Both the position numbers and the translations under genes were made by a program. 64,000 nt of DNA from Streptomyces aureoverticillatus. GTDB taxonomy: Bacteria; Actinomycetota; Actinomycetes; Streptomycetales; Streptomycetaceae. The notes under the pieces are model-generated. The model saw only the letters and a program-made list of their open reading frames with translations. It did no database searches and had not been told where the DNA came from. Shown here in pieces: positions 1 through 7,669 of the stretch (position 1 is the stretch's first letter; each line of letters begins with the position of its first letter). The DNA lies in the NCBI RefSeq assembly GCF_014649395.1, contig NZ_BMSY01000009.1:62001-126000 (forward strand), written 5' to 3'.

Positions 1-332
1 GGCCAGCGCAGGGTGAGGTCCTTGGTGAGGGCCTGGACGGGGTCGTGCGGCCAGGGGTCGAGGTAGAGCACGCCCGGATAGCGGCCGAACTCGGCGAACG
101 TCAGGGTGAAGGCCTCGTGCCCGGCGAAGAGCGCGCGGAGTTCGCGGCGCAGCGGGGCGTCGATGCGGCTCTCGTGCAGGAACGGGTAGAGCACGGTCAC
201 ATGGGCGGGGAATCCGGCCCGGACCAGCGGGTCGGCTTCGGGAATCTTGATGGTGAGCGCCGTCGTACCGGGTGTGTCGCCCCATCCGTCCCCCCCGCCG
301 GGCACGCGCACCTCAAGATCCTGATTCGACAT
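1..332 (-). CDS. 2'-5' RNA ligase family protein (2H phosphoesterase), 3' part missing
   Basis: The minus-strand frame opens at an ATG (330-332) and runs off the left edge without a stop, so only about 110 N-terminal residues are visible. The segment AHVTVLYPF (residues 43-51) carries the first HxT motif (H44, T46) of the 2H phosphoesterase fold, as in 2'-5' RNA ligase-like proteins; the second HxT lies beyond the window. Members act on 2',3'-cyclic phosphate or 2'-5' linkages, but the substrate here cannot be inferred. It is divergent from arsM, with about 100 bp between them. The family call rests on one motif and the general pattern. Confidence 0.7.
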   Translation of the reverse strand, partial: MSNQDLEVRVPGGGDGWGDTPGTTALTIKIPEADPLVRAGFPAHVTVLYPFLHESRIDAPLRRELRALFAGHEAFTLTFAEFGRYPGVLYLDPWPHDPVQALTKDLTLRW

Positions 333-341
333 TGCTCTATG

Positions 342-394
342 TTGACAGGCTTCGATTCAGGGCGCAAGCTTGAATTGACAGGCATCGATACAGG
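342..394. promoter_or_regulatory. Tandem 20-bp direct repeat in the arsM upstream region
   Basis: Two copies of TTGACAGGC(T/A)TCGAT(T/A)CAGG lie at 342-361 and 375-394. They match at 18 of 20 positions and are offset by 33 bp, about three helical turns. Each begins with a -35-like TTGACA. The second copy ends 36 bp before the arsM start. The layout suggests two sites for one regulator or two tandem promoters. An ArsR-type repressor would fit the downstream gene, but none is encoded in the window. Confidence 0.5.
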
Positions 395-430
395 TGGGCG
401 TCCGCCCTTTCCGCCGGGAGCGCAGCAGCC

Positions 431-1231
431 ATGACCGACCAGTCCTCCGACCTCCGCGAAAGCGTCCGCCGAAACTACGCCGCAGCGGCCATCCAGGTGA
501 CCGAAGGTGCCGCCGGCTGCTGTGGCAGCGACTGCGGCACCACCCCTCGTACGGCCGTCGACATCGACGAGAACTTCGGCTCCGCCCTCTACACCTCCAG
601 CGACCGCGACTCCCTCCCCGCCGAAGCCGTCGCCGCCTCGCTGGGCTGCGGCAACCCCACCGCCGTCGCGGAGCTGCGCGAAGGCGAGCGGGTCCTCGAC
701 CTCGGCTCCGGCGGCGGCATCGACGTGCTGCTGTCGGCCCGGCGGGTCGGCCCCACCGGCAAGGCGTACGGGCTCGACATGACCGACGAGATGCTCGCCC
801 TCGCCCTGGCCAACCAGAAGAAGGCGGGCGCGACGAACGTCGAGTTCCTGAAGGGCACCATCGAGGCCGTCCCGCTGCCCGCTGCCACGATCGACGTCGT
901 GATCTCCAACTGCGTCATCAATCTGTCGACCGACAAGCCCGCGGTGTTCGCGGAGGCGTTCCGCGTGCTGGTCCCCGGCGGCCGCGTCGGCGTGCTCGAC
1001 GTCGTCGCCGACGACGCGCTCTCCCCCGCGCAGCGGGCCGAGCGCGGTGACTACGTGGGCTGCATCGCCGGGGCGCTCTCCTTCTCCGAATACCGGCGGG
1101 GCCTCGAAGCCGCCGGGTTCACCGATGTCGAGATCACCCCCACGCACGCCGTCGCCGACGGAATGCACTCGGCCGTCGTACGCGCGACGAAGCCCGCCGC
1201 CGCCTCCGGCGCCCCCGCCACCGACGCGTAG
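431..1231 (+). CDS. arsM: Arsenite S-adenosylmethyltransferase
   Basis: This 266-residue cytosolic methyltransferase should transfer methyl groups from S-adenosylmethionine to trivalent arsenic, giving methylated and volatile arsenicals. The SAM-binding motif LDLGSGGGIDV is at residues 89-99. The arsenic-binding cysteines expected of ArsM are visible: a CC pair at 30-31 with C35, then C73, C161 (SNCVINL) and C211 (GCIAG). The ATG at 431 follows the run GGGAGCGCAGCAGCC. No arsenite pump or ars reductase adjoins it, so it looks like a free-standing detoxification gene, probably controlled by the repeat at 342-394. Confidence 0.93.
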   Translation: MTDQSSDLRESVRRNYAAAAIQVTEGAAGCCGSDCGTTPRTAVDIDENFGSALYTSSDRDSLPAEAVAASLGCGNPTAVAELREGERVLDLGSGGGIDVLLSARRVGPTGKAYGLDMTDEMLALALANQKKAGATNVEFLKGTIEAVPLPAATIDVVISNCVINLSTDKPAVFAEAFRVLVPGGRVGVLDVVADDALSPAQRAERGDYVGCIAGALSFSEYRRGLEAAGFTDVEITPTHAVADGMHSAVVRATKPAAASGAPATDA

Positions 1232-1301
1232 TCGTCGGCACATCGCCCCCCGGTCATCCGCACCCCGCGCCCGAACGCGCGGGGTGCCGGCGTACCCGCG
1301 C

Positions 1302-1317
1302 ATTGGTCCACGCCACT
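1302..1317. promoter_or_regulatory. Candidate DasR-type (dre-like) operator
   Basis: The 16-mer ATTGGTCCACGCCACT matches the DasR responsive element ACTGGTCTAGACCACT at 12 of 16 positions, including the TTGGTC and CCACT arms. It lies 180 bp upstream of a secreted cell-wall amidase, a gene type that would fit control by amino-sugar availability. The central CTAGA is not conserved and the spacing to the start is long, so this is only a candidate. Confidence 0.3.
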
Positions 1318-1496
1318 GACGCGCCGCAGGCGATGACACCGCCCGTGGCGAAAACCCGCCAGACCGGCGTTGACATGGGAAATCCCTTCTCCTGGGCATG
1401 ATTGACGGATCGTCGGAGAGCCGGTACCACTGACGCACGCCCGGCCCCCGCACGCCCCAGCACGCTTCACCGGCCCGGAAGTCCCAGGAGGCTGTC

Positions 1497-3488
1497 TTGC
1501 GAGGATCCGTCACCGCCCCCGTCCCGCCCGCGCGCAGACGCACCGTGAGGGTGGCGGGCGCCCTCGCGTCGGCCGCCCTGCTGGTCCCGCTGATCGGCGC
1601 CGCGCCGTCGCCGTCCACCCCCGCAGCGCCGTCCGCGTCGACGTCGACCGGGCGGCTGCAGAGCGCCTTCGCCGCGGCCGCCGCCGAGTACGACGTGCCG
1701 CAGAGCGTGCTGCTCGGCGTCTCCTATCTGCAGTCCCGCTGGGACGCGCACGGCGGCGCCCCGAGCGTCACCGGGGGCTACGGCCCCATGCACCTCACCG
1801 ACGCCCGCACCGCCCTCGCCACCGCCCCGCACCACAGCCACGGCAAGGAGGACCCGCGCGGGGACACCTCACGGCGCACCCTGCTGCCGAAGGGCGAGCC
1901 ACCGACCGAGTCCGAACTACCCGCCCGTTTCAAGACGTTGAAGCGCGCGGCGAAGCTCAGCGGGCTGCCCGCTGAGCGGCTCCGCGAGGACCCGGCCGCC
2001 AACGTCCGCGGCGGGGCGGCCCTGCTCGCCGCCGCGCAGAAGCAGCTCGGCAAGCCGCTCAGCGACGACCCGGCCGACTGGTACGGGGCGATCGCCCGGT
2101 TCTCGGGAGCCGACGACCGGGCGAGCGCGGCCACGTACGCCAACGACGTGTTCGCCGTGATCCGCGACGGCCAGCGGCGCACGACCGACGCCGGCCAGCA
2201 GGTCGCGCTCGCCGCCCGGCCCGGACTGGCCCCGGACACCGCGCAGTTGCGCACCATGGGCCTGCGCAAGACCAAGGCAGCCGAGACGGACTGCCCGAAG
2301 ACGCTCGCCTGCGAGTGGATCCCGGCGCCGTACGAGGAGTTCGGCGACGGCGACTACGGCAACCACGACAAGGCCGACCGCCCCAAGAGCCAGGGCATCA
2401 AGTACATCGTCGTGCACGACACCGAGGGCACCTGGGAGGGCGTCCTCAAGATGGTGCAGGACCCGACGTACGTGTCGTGGCACTACACGCTGCGCTCCTC
2501 CGACGGCCATGTCGCCCAGCACGTACGCACCAAGGACGTCGGCTGGCACGCGGGCAACTGGTACGTCAACGCCAAGTCGGTCGGCCTGGAGCACGAGGGC
2601 TTCCTGACGGCGCCCGACACCTGGTACACGGAGGCGATGTACCGCTCGTCGGCGCGCCTGGTGAAGTACCTCGCCAAGCGGTACGACATCCCGCTGGACC
2701 GCCAGCACATCCTCGGCCACGACACCGTGCCCGGCACGACGGCCGCGACCATCCGCGGCATGCACACCGACCCCGGCCCCTACTGGGACTGGCAGCACTA
2801 CTTCACGCTCCTCGGCAAGCCGTTCCACCGCACCGCGGGCCCCTCGGGCGGCCTGGTGACCGTGGCGCCCGAGTTCAGTGAGAACAAGCCGGTGTTCACG
2901 GGCTGTGCGAAGCCGGGCGAGACGTGCACGCCGCACGGTTCGAGCGCGGTGCGCGTCTACACGGAGCCGCGCGAGGACGCCCCGCTCATCAAGGACATCG
3001 GCCTTCGCCCGGGCGGTGAGCCCTCGACGATCGGCGTGAACGACATGGGGTCGCGGCTTTCGACGGGCCAGCAGTACGCGGTCGCCGAGCGCAAGGGCGA
3101 CTGGACGGCCGTCTGGTACCTCGGCCAGAAGGCCTGGTTCAAGAACCCGAAGAAGCAGCCGACGGCCGTCGACGCGCGCGGCCTGGTCGTGACGCCGAAG
3201 GACGGCACCGCCGAGGTTCCGGTGTACGGCCGCGCCTACCCGGAGAAGGAGGCGTACCCGGCCGGGGTCCCGGTGCAGGCCGTCTCCCCGCTGCCGTACA
3301 AGCTTCTCGCGGGTCAGAAGTACGCGATCGGCGACAGGCTCCCCGGCGAGTACTTCTACGCGCCGACGTTCGACCTCGCCCCGCATCGCGTGGTGCGCGG
3401 CAAGGACGTGTACTACGAGATCCAGTTCGGCCACCGGGTGGCGTTCGTGCGCGCCGCCGACGTGAAGGTGGCGCCGTCCGGGTCGTGA
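1497..3488 (+). CDS. Secreted N-acetylmuramoyl-L-alanine amidase (Amidase_2/PGRP fold)
   Basis: This 663-residue protein should cleave the amide bond between muramic acid and the stem peptide outside the cell. It starts with TTG at 1497, five bases after a perfect AGGAGG. A signal peptide is clear: an RRR-containing n-region near residues 13-15, a hydrophobic stretch at about 20-35, then a Pro/Ser/Ala-rich segment. Residues about 53-250 look like a lytic-transglycosylase-like helical region. The zinc amidase core starts near 300 with YIVVHDTEG (ligand H306) and ends with HTDPG (H423). The C-terminal 200 residues are SH3-like in style. It converges with the fucosidase gene across a terminator. 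Confidence 0.88.
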   Translation: MRGSVTAPVPPARRRTVRVAGALASAALLVPLIGAAPSPSTPAAPSASTSTGRLQSAFAAAAAEYDVPQSVLLGVSYLQSRWDAHGGAPSVTGGYGPMHLTDARTALATAPHHSHGKEDPRGDTSRRTLLPKGEPPTESELPARFKTLKRAAKLSGLPAERLREDPAANVRGGAALLAAAQKQLGKPLSDDPADWYGAIARFSGADDRASAATYANDVFAVIRDGQRRTTDAGQQVALAARPGLAPDTAQLRTMGLRKTKAAETDCPKTLACEWIPAPYEEFGDGDYGNHDKADRPKSQGIKYIVVHDTEGTWEGVLKMVQDPTYVSWHYTLRSSDGHVAQHVRTKDVGWHAGNWYVNAKSVGLEHEGFLTAPDTWYTEAMYRSSARLVKYLAKRYDIPLDRQHILGHDTVPGTTAATIRGMHTDPGPYWDWQHYFTLLGKPFHRTAGPSGGLVTVAPEFSENKPVFTGCAKPGETCTPHGSSAVRVYTEPREDAPLIKDIGLRPGGEPSTIGVNDMGSRLSTGQQYAVAERKGDWTAVWYLGQKAWFKNPKKQPTAVDARGLVVTPKDGTAEVPVYGRAYPEKEAYPAGVPVQAVSPLPYKLLAGQKYAIGDRLPGEYFYAPTFDLAPHRVVRGKDVYYEIQFGHRVAFVRAADVKVAPSGS

Positions 3489-3514
3489 CAGGCCCTTGAG
3501 GGGTCACTGGAACC

Positions 3515-3554
3515 GTCGGGCCCGGACCTGCGTGGGGGCAGGCTCGGGCCCGAC
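3515..3554. terminator. Hairpin between convergent amidase and fucosidase genes
   Basis: GTCGGGCCCG at 3515-3524 pairs with CGGGCCCGAC at 3545-3554, with further pairing between CCTGC and GCAGG inside. It lies just after the amidase stop between converging genes. No U-tract follows, as usual for Streptomyces terminators. Confidence 0.7.
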
Positions 3555-3562
3555 GTCGTACC

Positions 3563-3640
3563 GCGCCCCGAAAGGGGCGCGGGGCTGTGCCGATATGCGG
3601 CTCCGCCGCGTAGGCGCGACCAGCCCCCACCGGCCCGCGG
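3563..3640. repeat. Dispersed Streptomyces intergenic repeat, long variant
   Basis: A GCGCCCC-gaaa-GGGGCGC hairpin at 3563-3580 is followed by GGGGCTG and, further on, GCGCGACCAGCCCCCACCG. The same blocks occur at 8421-8464 and, in inverted orientation, inside the NRPS gene at 20241-20280. This copy has about 30 extra bases between the blocks. Such elements commonly sit at gene 3' ends in Streptomyces. Confidence 0.65.
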
Positions 3641-3662
3641 CTTCAGCACCGCAGCGAAACGC

Positions 3663-6071
3663 TCAGCGGAAGACATACCGGCGCCCCGCCACCGCCTTGA
3701 ACGTGTGCTCCCCACCCTCCAACAGCCCACAGCGCAGCGTCAGTTCCCCGGCCCGGGAGGCGTGCACAACGACGCGGGTCGCGCGGCCGCCCGCCCACTC
3801 GACGTCGACGGCGGCACCGCCACGCGCCCGCAGCCCCCGCACCGAGCCGTCCGGCCAGCCCGCCGGCAACGCGGGCAGCACGTCGATGACGTCGTGCTGG
3901 CTCTGCAGCAGCATCTCGACGATGCCGGACGTGGCACCGAAGTTGCCGTCGATCTGGAACGGCGGGTGGGTGTCCCACAGGTTCGGCAGCGTGGAGGACT
4001 TGAGCTGTTCGCCGAGCATCTTGTGCGCGCGGTCGCCGTCGCGGAGCCGCGCCCAGAAGTTGATCTTCCAGGCCTTGGACCAGCCGGTGCCGCCGTCGCC
4101 GCGCGCGTTCAGGGACACCTTGGCGGCTTCGGCCCACTCGCTGCCGGGTTCGATCTGCCGCCCCGGGTGCAGGGCGTAGAGGTGGGAGACGTGCCGGTGG
4201 TCGTCGTCGGGGTCGTCGAGGTCGTCCTTCCACTCCTGGAGCTGCCCCCAGGAACCGATGCGCAGGCCGGGGTCGAGCCGGCCGAGGGTCTTCTCGAGGC
4301 GGGCACGGAAGGAGGGCTCGTCGCCGAGGACGCGGGCGGCCTCCAGGGTGTTGGTGAGCAGGTCGTGCACGATCTGCTGGGACATGGCGGCGCCCGCGGT
4401 GAAGTCGCCGTGCTCCGGTGAGTAGCTGGGGGTGACGACGAGCGTGCCGTCACGCGGGTCCGTGCGCAGCTGGTCGAGCCAGAACTCGGCGGCCTCCTTC
4501 AGCACCGGGTAGGCGGTGTGCCGCAGGTAGTGCGTGGACCCGCCGAAGCGGTAGTGCTCGTAGAGCTGCGCGGTCAGCCAGGCGGCGGCCTCGGGGAACC
4601 AGAAGGCGGTCGGCCAGTCGTGGACACCGGTGAAGCCGTAGGGGTTGGTCTCGTTGTGCACCACCCAGCCGGGCGAGCCGAACATCTCGCGGGCGGTGCG
4701 CCGCCCGGGCGCGCGCAGCGCCTCGACGAACCGGTCGTACGGGGCCGTGGTCTCGGCGAGGTTCGCGGCCTCGGCGGGCCAGTAGTTCATCTGGAGGTTG
4801 ATGTTGACGTGGTAGTCGGCGGACCACGGCGGGGATGTGCTGTGGTTCCACACGCCCTGGAGGTTGGCGGGCAGCGAGCCGGGGCGGGAGGACGCGATGA
4901 GGAGATAGCGCCCGTACTGGAAGAACAGCGCTTCGAGGGCCCGGTCGGCGGCGGGTGTGCCGCTGCCGTAGGACTTGAGGAGCTGGTCGGTGGGAACGTC
5001 GGGCGGCGCCTGGTGGCGGAGGTCGAGGGCGACGCGGTCGAACAGGGCCCGGTGGTCGCGCACATGACGCGCGCGCAGTGCCCGGTGGCCGCGGGCGAGC
5101 GCGGCGTCCACGGTCCGCGTGACGGCCGGGTGCGGGTCGTCGCCGCGGTAGCGCGGGAAGGTGTCGGCGTAGTCCGTGGCGGCTGCGAGCACGAACCACA
5201 CATGGTCGGCGCCGGTGACGGTGAGGGTGCCGTCGGCGTGCGCGGCCAGCGTCCCGCCGCGGTGCCGCACGCGGAGCTGCGCCTCGAACTTGAGGCCGTT
5301 GTCGGCGAGTTCACCGCGTACGGTGACGCGGTCCCGGTCGGCCGTGGTGGTGAAGTCGGCGCGCGGTGAGGTGTAGCGCAGGGTGCAGGTGACGGATCCG
5401 GGACGGTCGGCCCCGAGGCGTCCGACGATGACGCCGTCGGGGTGGGACGCGAAGAACTCCCTGGTGTGGCGGGCGCCTTGATGGGTGTACGTGACGTTCG
5501 CGACGGCTTCGCGCAGGTTGAGGGAGCGGTGGTAGGAGGCGTCGGGGGCGTCAGGCGCGCCGGGCACGTCGATGCGCAGGTCGCCGAGGGTCTGGTGGGC
5601 GCCGTAGCCGCGCCGGGCCTGGCCGAGCTCGGCGGCGACGGCGTCCGGGGCGAGGCGGCCGTGCTCGTCGAGGTCTCGCTGGACGGCGGCCAGGGCGTCG
5701 GGCCGGGGTGTGCGCCAGTTGCCGGAGTCGTAGCCGTCCTTGGCGCCGGGGCCGCCGGTCCACAGCGTCTTCTCGTTGAGCTGGAGCCGTTCGGAGGTGA
5801 GGGTGCCGAAGACCATGGCGCCGAGGGCGCCGCTGCCGACGGGCAGCGCCTCCCGCTCCCAGTCGGCGGCCGGGGTCCGGTACCAGAGCCGCAGGTCATC
5901 GGATGAATCAACCGGCCCCTGAGGCCCGTCGGGCCCGTGGTCCGCGGCCCTCCCGTCGAGCGCGGGACCACCCAAGGCCAGCGCTGCGCCCGCGCCCAGT
6001 GCCGTCTGCATGGTGGTTCTGCGCGTGATCCCGGGCTGCCCCGCCTGACGTCTCCTGGACTGTCGTCTCAT
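3663..6071 (-). CDS. Exported glycoside hydrolase family 95 alpha-L-fucosidase
   Basis: This 802-residue enzyme should hydrolyse terminal alpha-L-fucosyl residues (some family members act on related sugars). The chosen ATG at 6071 gives a Tat-type leader: basic residues, TRRTTMQ, then a hydrophobic Ala/Gly/Leu stretch. An in-frame start at 6152 would add 27 unlikely residues. GH95 hallmarks are visible: WNHSTSPPWSADYHVNIN with the two Asn of the VNIN motif that hold the nucleophilic water, NYWPAE, and QIDGNFG with its Asp near the C-terminus. It converges with the amidase gene. Tandem TTGTCA repeats lie upstream of the start. Confidence 0.9.
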   Translation of the reverse strand: MRRQSRRRQAGQPGITRRTTMQTALGAGAALALGGPALDGRAADHGPDGPQGPVDSSDDLRLWYRTPAADWEREALPVGSGALGAMVFGTLTSERLQLNEKTLWTGGPGAKDGYDSGNWRTPRPDALAAVQRDLDEHGRLAPDAVAAELGQARRGYGAHQTLGDLRIDVPGAPDAPDASYHRSLNLREAVANVTYTHQGARHTREFFASHPDGVIVGRLGADRPGSVTCTLRYTSPRADFTTTADRDRVTVRGELADNGLKFEAQLRVRHRGGTLAAHADGTLTVTGADHVWFVLAAATDYADTFPRYRGDDPHPAVTRTVDAALARGHRALRARHVRDHRALFDRVALDLRHQAPPDVPTDQLLKSYGSGTPAADRALEALFFQYGRYLLIASSRPGSLPANLQGVWNHSTSPPWSADYHVNINLQMNYWPAEAANLAETTAPYDRFVEALRAPGRRTAREMFGSPGWVVHNETNPYGFTGVHDWPTAFWFPEAAAWLTAQLYEHYRFGGSTHYLRHTAYPVLKEAAEFWLDQLRTDPRDGTLVVTPSYSPEHGDFTAGAAMSQQIVHDLLTNTLEAARVLGDEPSFRARLEKTLGRLDPGLRIGSWGQLQEWKDDLDDPDDDHRHVSHLYALHPGRQIEPGSEWAEAAKVSLNARGDGGTGWSKAWKINFWARLRDGDRAHKMLGEQLKSSTLPNLWDTHPPFQIDGNFGATSGIVEMLLQSQHDVIDVLPALPAGWPDGSVRGLRARGGAAVDVEWAGGRATRVVVHASRAGELTLRCGLLEGGEHTFKAVAGRRYVFR

Positions 6072-6102
6072 GAGCGTCCACGCTAAAAGTCCGATGACTG
6101 AC

Positions 6103-6151
6103 CTGACAAGGCACATGACAAGGCGCATGACAAACCCGCATGACAAACCCA
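6103..6151. repeat. Four tandem 12-13-bp TGACAA units upstream of the GH95 gene
   Basis: Units begin at 6103, 6115, 6127 and 6140, each reading (A/C)TGACAA followed by GGCR(C) or ACCC(GC). On the fucosidase strand this gives four TTGTCA boxes at close to one helical turn. They lie 32-80 bp upstream of the chosen start, where a promoter or operator array would sit. Confidence 0.45.
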
Positions 6152-6168
6152 CTCCTTGGAGGAGTGGG
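6148..6168. repeat. Perfect 8-bp inverted repeat
   Basis: CCCACTCC, five bases (TTGGA), then GGAGTGGG. It follows the TGACAA repeat array directly, upstream of the GH95 gene and downstream of the 6252-6752 gene, so it may act as a terminator for that minus-strand gene or as an operator. Confidence 0.4.
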
Positions 6169-6251
6169 CAGGCATGTGGACTTGGACTTCAGGGACGCGT
6201 CGACGAGGGACGCCTTGGCGTTCGGGCTCGGCCTCCCGGCCGCCGCCGACG

Positions 6252-6752
6252 TCAGCCCTGCTGGAACAGCTCCGCGGGCAGCGGCTTGAGGAGTGCGTAC
6301 AGATCGTCCGTGATGGGGCGGTCCCAGGCGGCGATGGTCACCAGGACGTTGTCGCTGCGGTCGAACTGCACGCAGGAGATGCGGCTTTCGGACAGCCGCA
6401 GGCGGCGCACGATCAGGAGGTTGTCGCCCTGCATCACCGGCACGTCCTCGCTGGAGACGACGGTGACCTCCTCGTCGTTCTCCAGCGCGAGCAGGAGCTG
6501 GGCCACCTCGAAGGGCGCCTCGCCGTCGGCGAGCTCGCGGGCCGGGGAGCCCTCCGGCAGATTGCCGATGATCATCGCGGGGCCGCGGCCGCCGAACAGG
6601 TCGTAGCGCAGGAAGACGCCTTGGCAGCTGCCGTCGGGCGCGGGCAGCAGGCCGGCGCCGAGGTTGCCGGGCCAGTCACCCGGGTCCATGGCCAGGACAT
6701 CGAAGTCCGGGCCCGCGGGTGTGGCGGAGCTGCGGCGGCGGAGGAAGGACAT
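6252..6752 (-). CDS. Conserved hypothetical protein, 166 residues
   Basis: I do not recognise a named family. The protein begins MSFLRRR and has no signal peptide or membrane segment. It is rich in acidic residues and alternating hydrophobics, as in a small soluble alpha/beta protein (for example LIVRRLRLSESRISCVQF and VLVTIAAWDRPITDDLY). Codon use is typical of the surrounding genes and the frame is open from an ATG with a downstream stop, so it looks real. It is followed on the same strand by the fucosidase gene about 180 bp away, too far for obvious coupling. Confidence 0.65.
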   Translation of the reverse strand: MSFLRRRSSATPAGPDFDVLAMDPGDWPGNLGAGLLPAPDGSCQGVFLRYDLFGGRGPAMIIGNLPEGSPARELADGEAPFEVAQLLLALENDEEVTVVSSEDVPVMQGDNLLIVRRLRLSESRISCVQFDRSDNVLVTIAAWDRPITDDLYALLKPLPAELFQQG

Positions 6753-6802
6753 GCGGCCATGGTACGTGTCCGGCGCGGTGATCCCGGCGCGGGGGCGACG
6801 CC

Positions 6803-6835
6803 GGGACAGCGGCGGGACAGCGGCGGGACGGGGCC
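6803..6835. repeat. Short tandem repeat GGGACAGCGGC
   Basis: Two perfect 11-bp copies at 6803-6813 and 6814-6824 are followed by a partial third. They lie in the gap between the CGNR gene and the 6252-6752 gene. This looks like slippage; no function can be assigned. Confidence 0.5.
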
Positions 6836-6910
6836 GCGAAAGGGCCGGTGAGCGTGTGGTTCACGCCAGTCGCGGCTCGGCTCCGTGCCCGGGCCGTGGC
6901 CCGGTCGGGC

Positions 6911-7546
6911 TCAGGCCGTGTCCCGGCCGCGCTCGTGGTGGCGGGCCACGCGGGCGCGGTTGCCGCAGGAGGGTTTGCACCACTCCTGGCGGGGGTGGTC
7001 CTTCAGGAAGTAGCGCACGCAGCGCGGCGCGTGGCAGGCGCGCAGGCGCTGCCGGTCGGGACCGGCGAGGAAGGCGAGCGTGGCGTGGGCGAGGGCGGCG
7101 GTCAGGAGTTCCACGCGTGCGGCGGCGCCGGTGCGCCCGCTCGGTACGGCCGGTGCGTCGCGTACGACGGGGTCGCCGCCGCGCGGCCAGCTCAGGACGG
7201 GCACGGTGGGCACCCGGGCGGCGGCTTCGTTGAGCCGGGCCACGGCTTCGCCGAGGGGCAGCAGGCGCCCCGCGTCGGCGGGGCTCGGCTCGCCTGGACG
7301 CACCGCTCGCGCGAACAGCGCGCGGACGGCGGCGCGCACCCCCCGTACTGCTTCGAGTGCGCTCTCGTCGGCCCGGTAGCGCCGGGCGCCGAGGGCTCCG
7401 GGCAGCGCCGCGGCGTGGGCGCGCACCCAGGCGGTGAGTCCGTCCGGCGTGTCGAGCTCGTCGGCGACGCCGCCGTGTCCGTCGTGGCGGATGGTCGCGG
7501 CGAGGGCGAGGGTGAGGTGGGTGGGGTGCGGCGCGGACGCGGACAT
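6911..7546 (-). CDS. CGNR zinc-finger transcriptional regulator-like protein
   Basis: This 211-residue protein has the CGNR zinc finger at its C-terminus: CHAPRCVRYFLKDHPRQEWC followed by KPSCGNRARVARH, giving four Cys and the name motif CGNR. The N-terminal part resembles the helical ABATE/ligand domain found in these proteins. Family members are thought to bind DNA and respond to small molecules. The ATG at 7546 sits just inside a palindrome (7550-7580), which fits autoregulation. It is divergent from the LRR gene. Ligand and targets are unknown. Confidence 0.85.
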   Translation of the reverse strand: MSASAPHPTHLTLALAATIRHDGHGGVADELDTPDGLTAWVRAHAAALPGALGARRYRADESALEAVRGVRAAVRALFARAVRPGEPSPADAGRLLPLGEAVARLNEAAARVPTVPVLSWPRGGDPVVRDAPAVPSGRTGAAARVELLTAALAHATLAFLAGPDRQRLRACHAPRCVRYFLKDHPRQEWCKPSCGNRARVARHHERGRDTA

Positions 7547-7549
7547 GGG

Positions 7550-7580
7550 GCTAATGATAGGTTCCGCGCCAACCATTAGC
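7550..7580. promoter_or_regulatory. Palindrome in front of the CGNR gene
   Basis: GCTAATG (7550-7556) and CATTAGC (7574-7580) form perfect 7-bp arms around a 17-base centre that itself carries GGTT...AACC. The element begins 4 bp upstream of the CGNR start and about 90 bp before the divergent LRR gene. It is a good candidate autoregulatory operator. Confidence 0.5.
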
Positions 7581-7669
7581 GCCCGAGTCGCCCGGCCGCC
7601 GCCCGCGTCGCCGCCCGCGCCGCCGGGAACCCGCGGGCACCCCGCCGGGCCGGAGCGGAGAGGCTCGCG

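Noticed and set aside
1370..1402. TTGACA at 1370-1375 as a -35 box for the amidase
   Set aside because: No acceptable -10 element lies at 16-19 bp spacing (TGGGCA at 17), and the candidate CATGAT is 21 bp away. Not annotated as a promoter.
197..1618. 473-codon minus-strand frame across arsM
   Set aside because: It is low-complexity Gly/Arg/Val antisense sequence. arsM on the plus strand has all catalytic cysteines.
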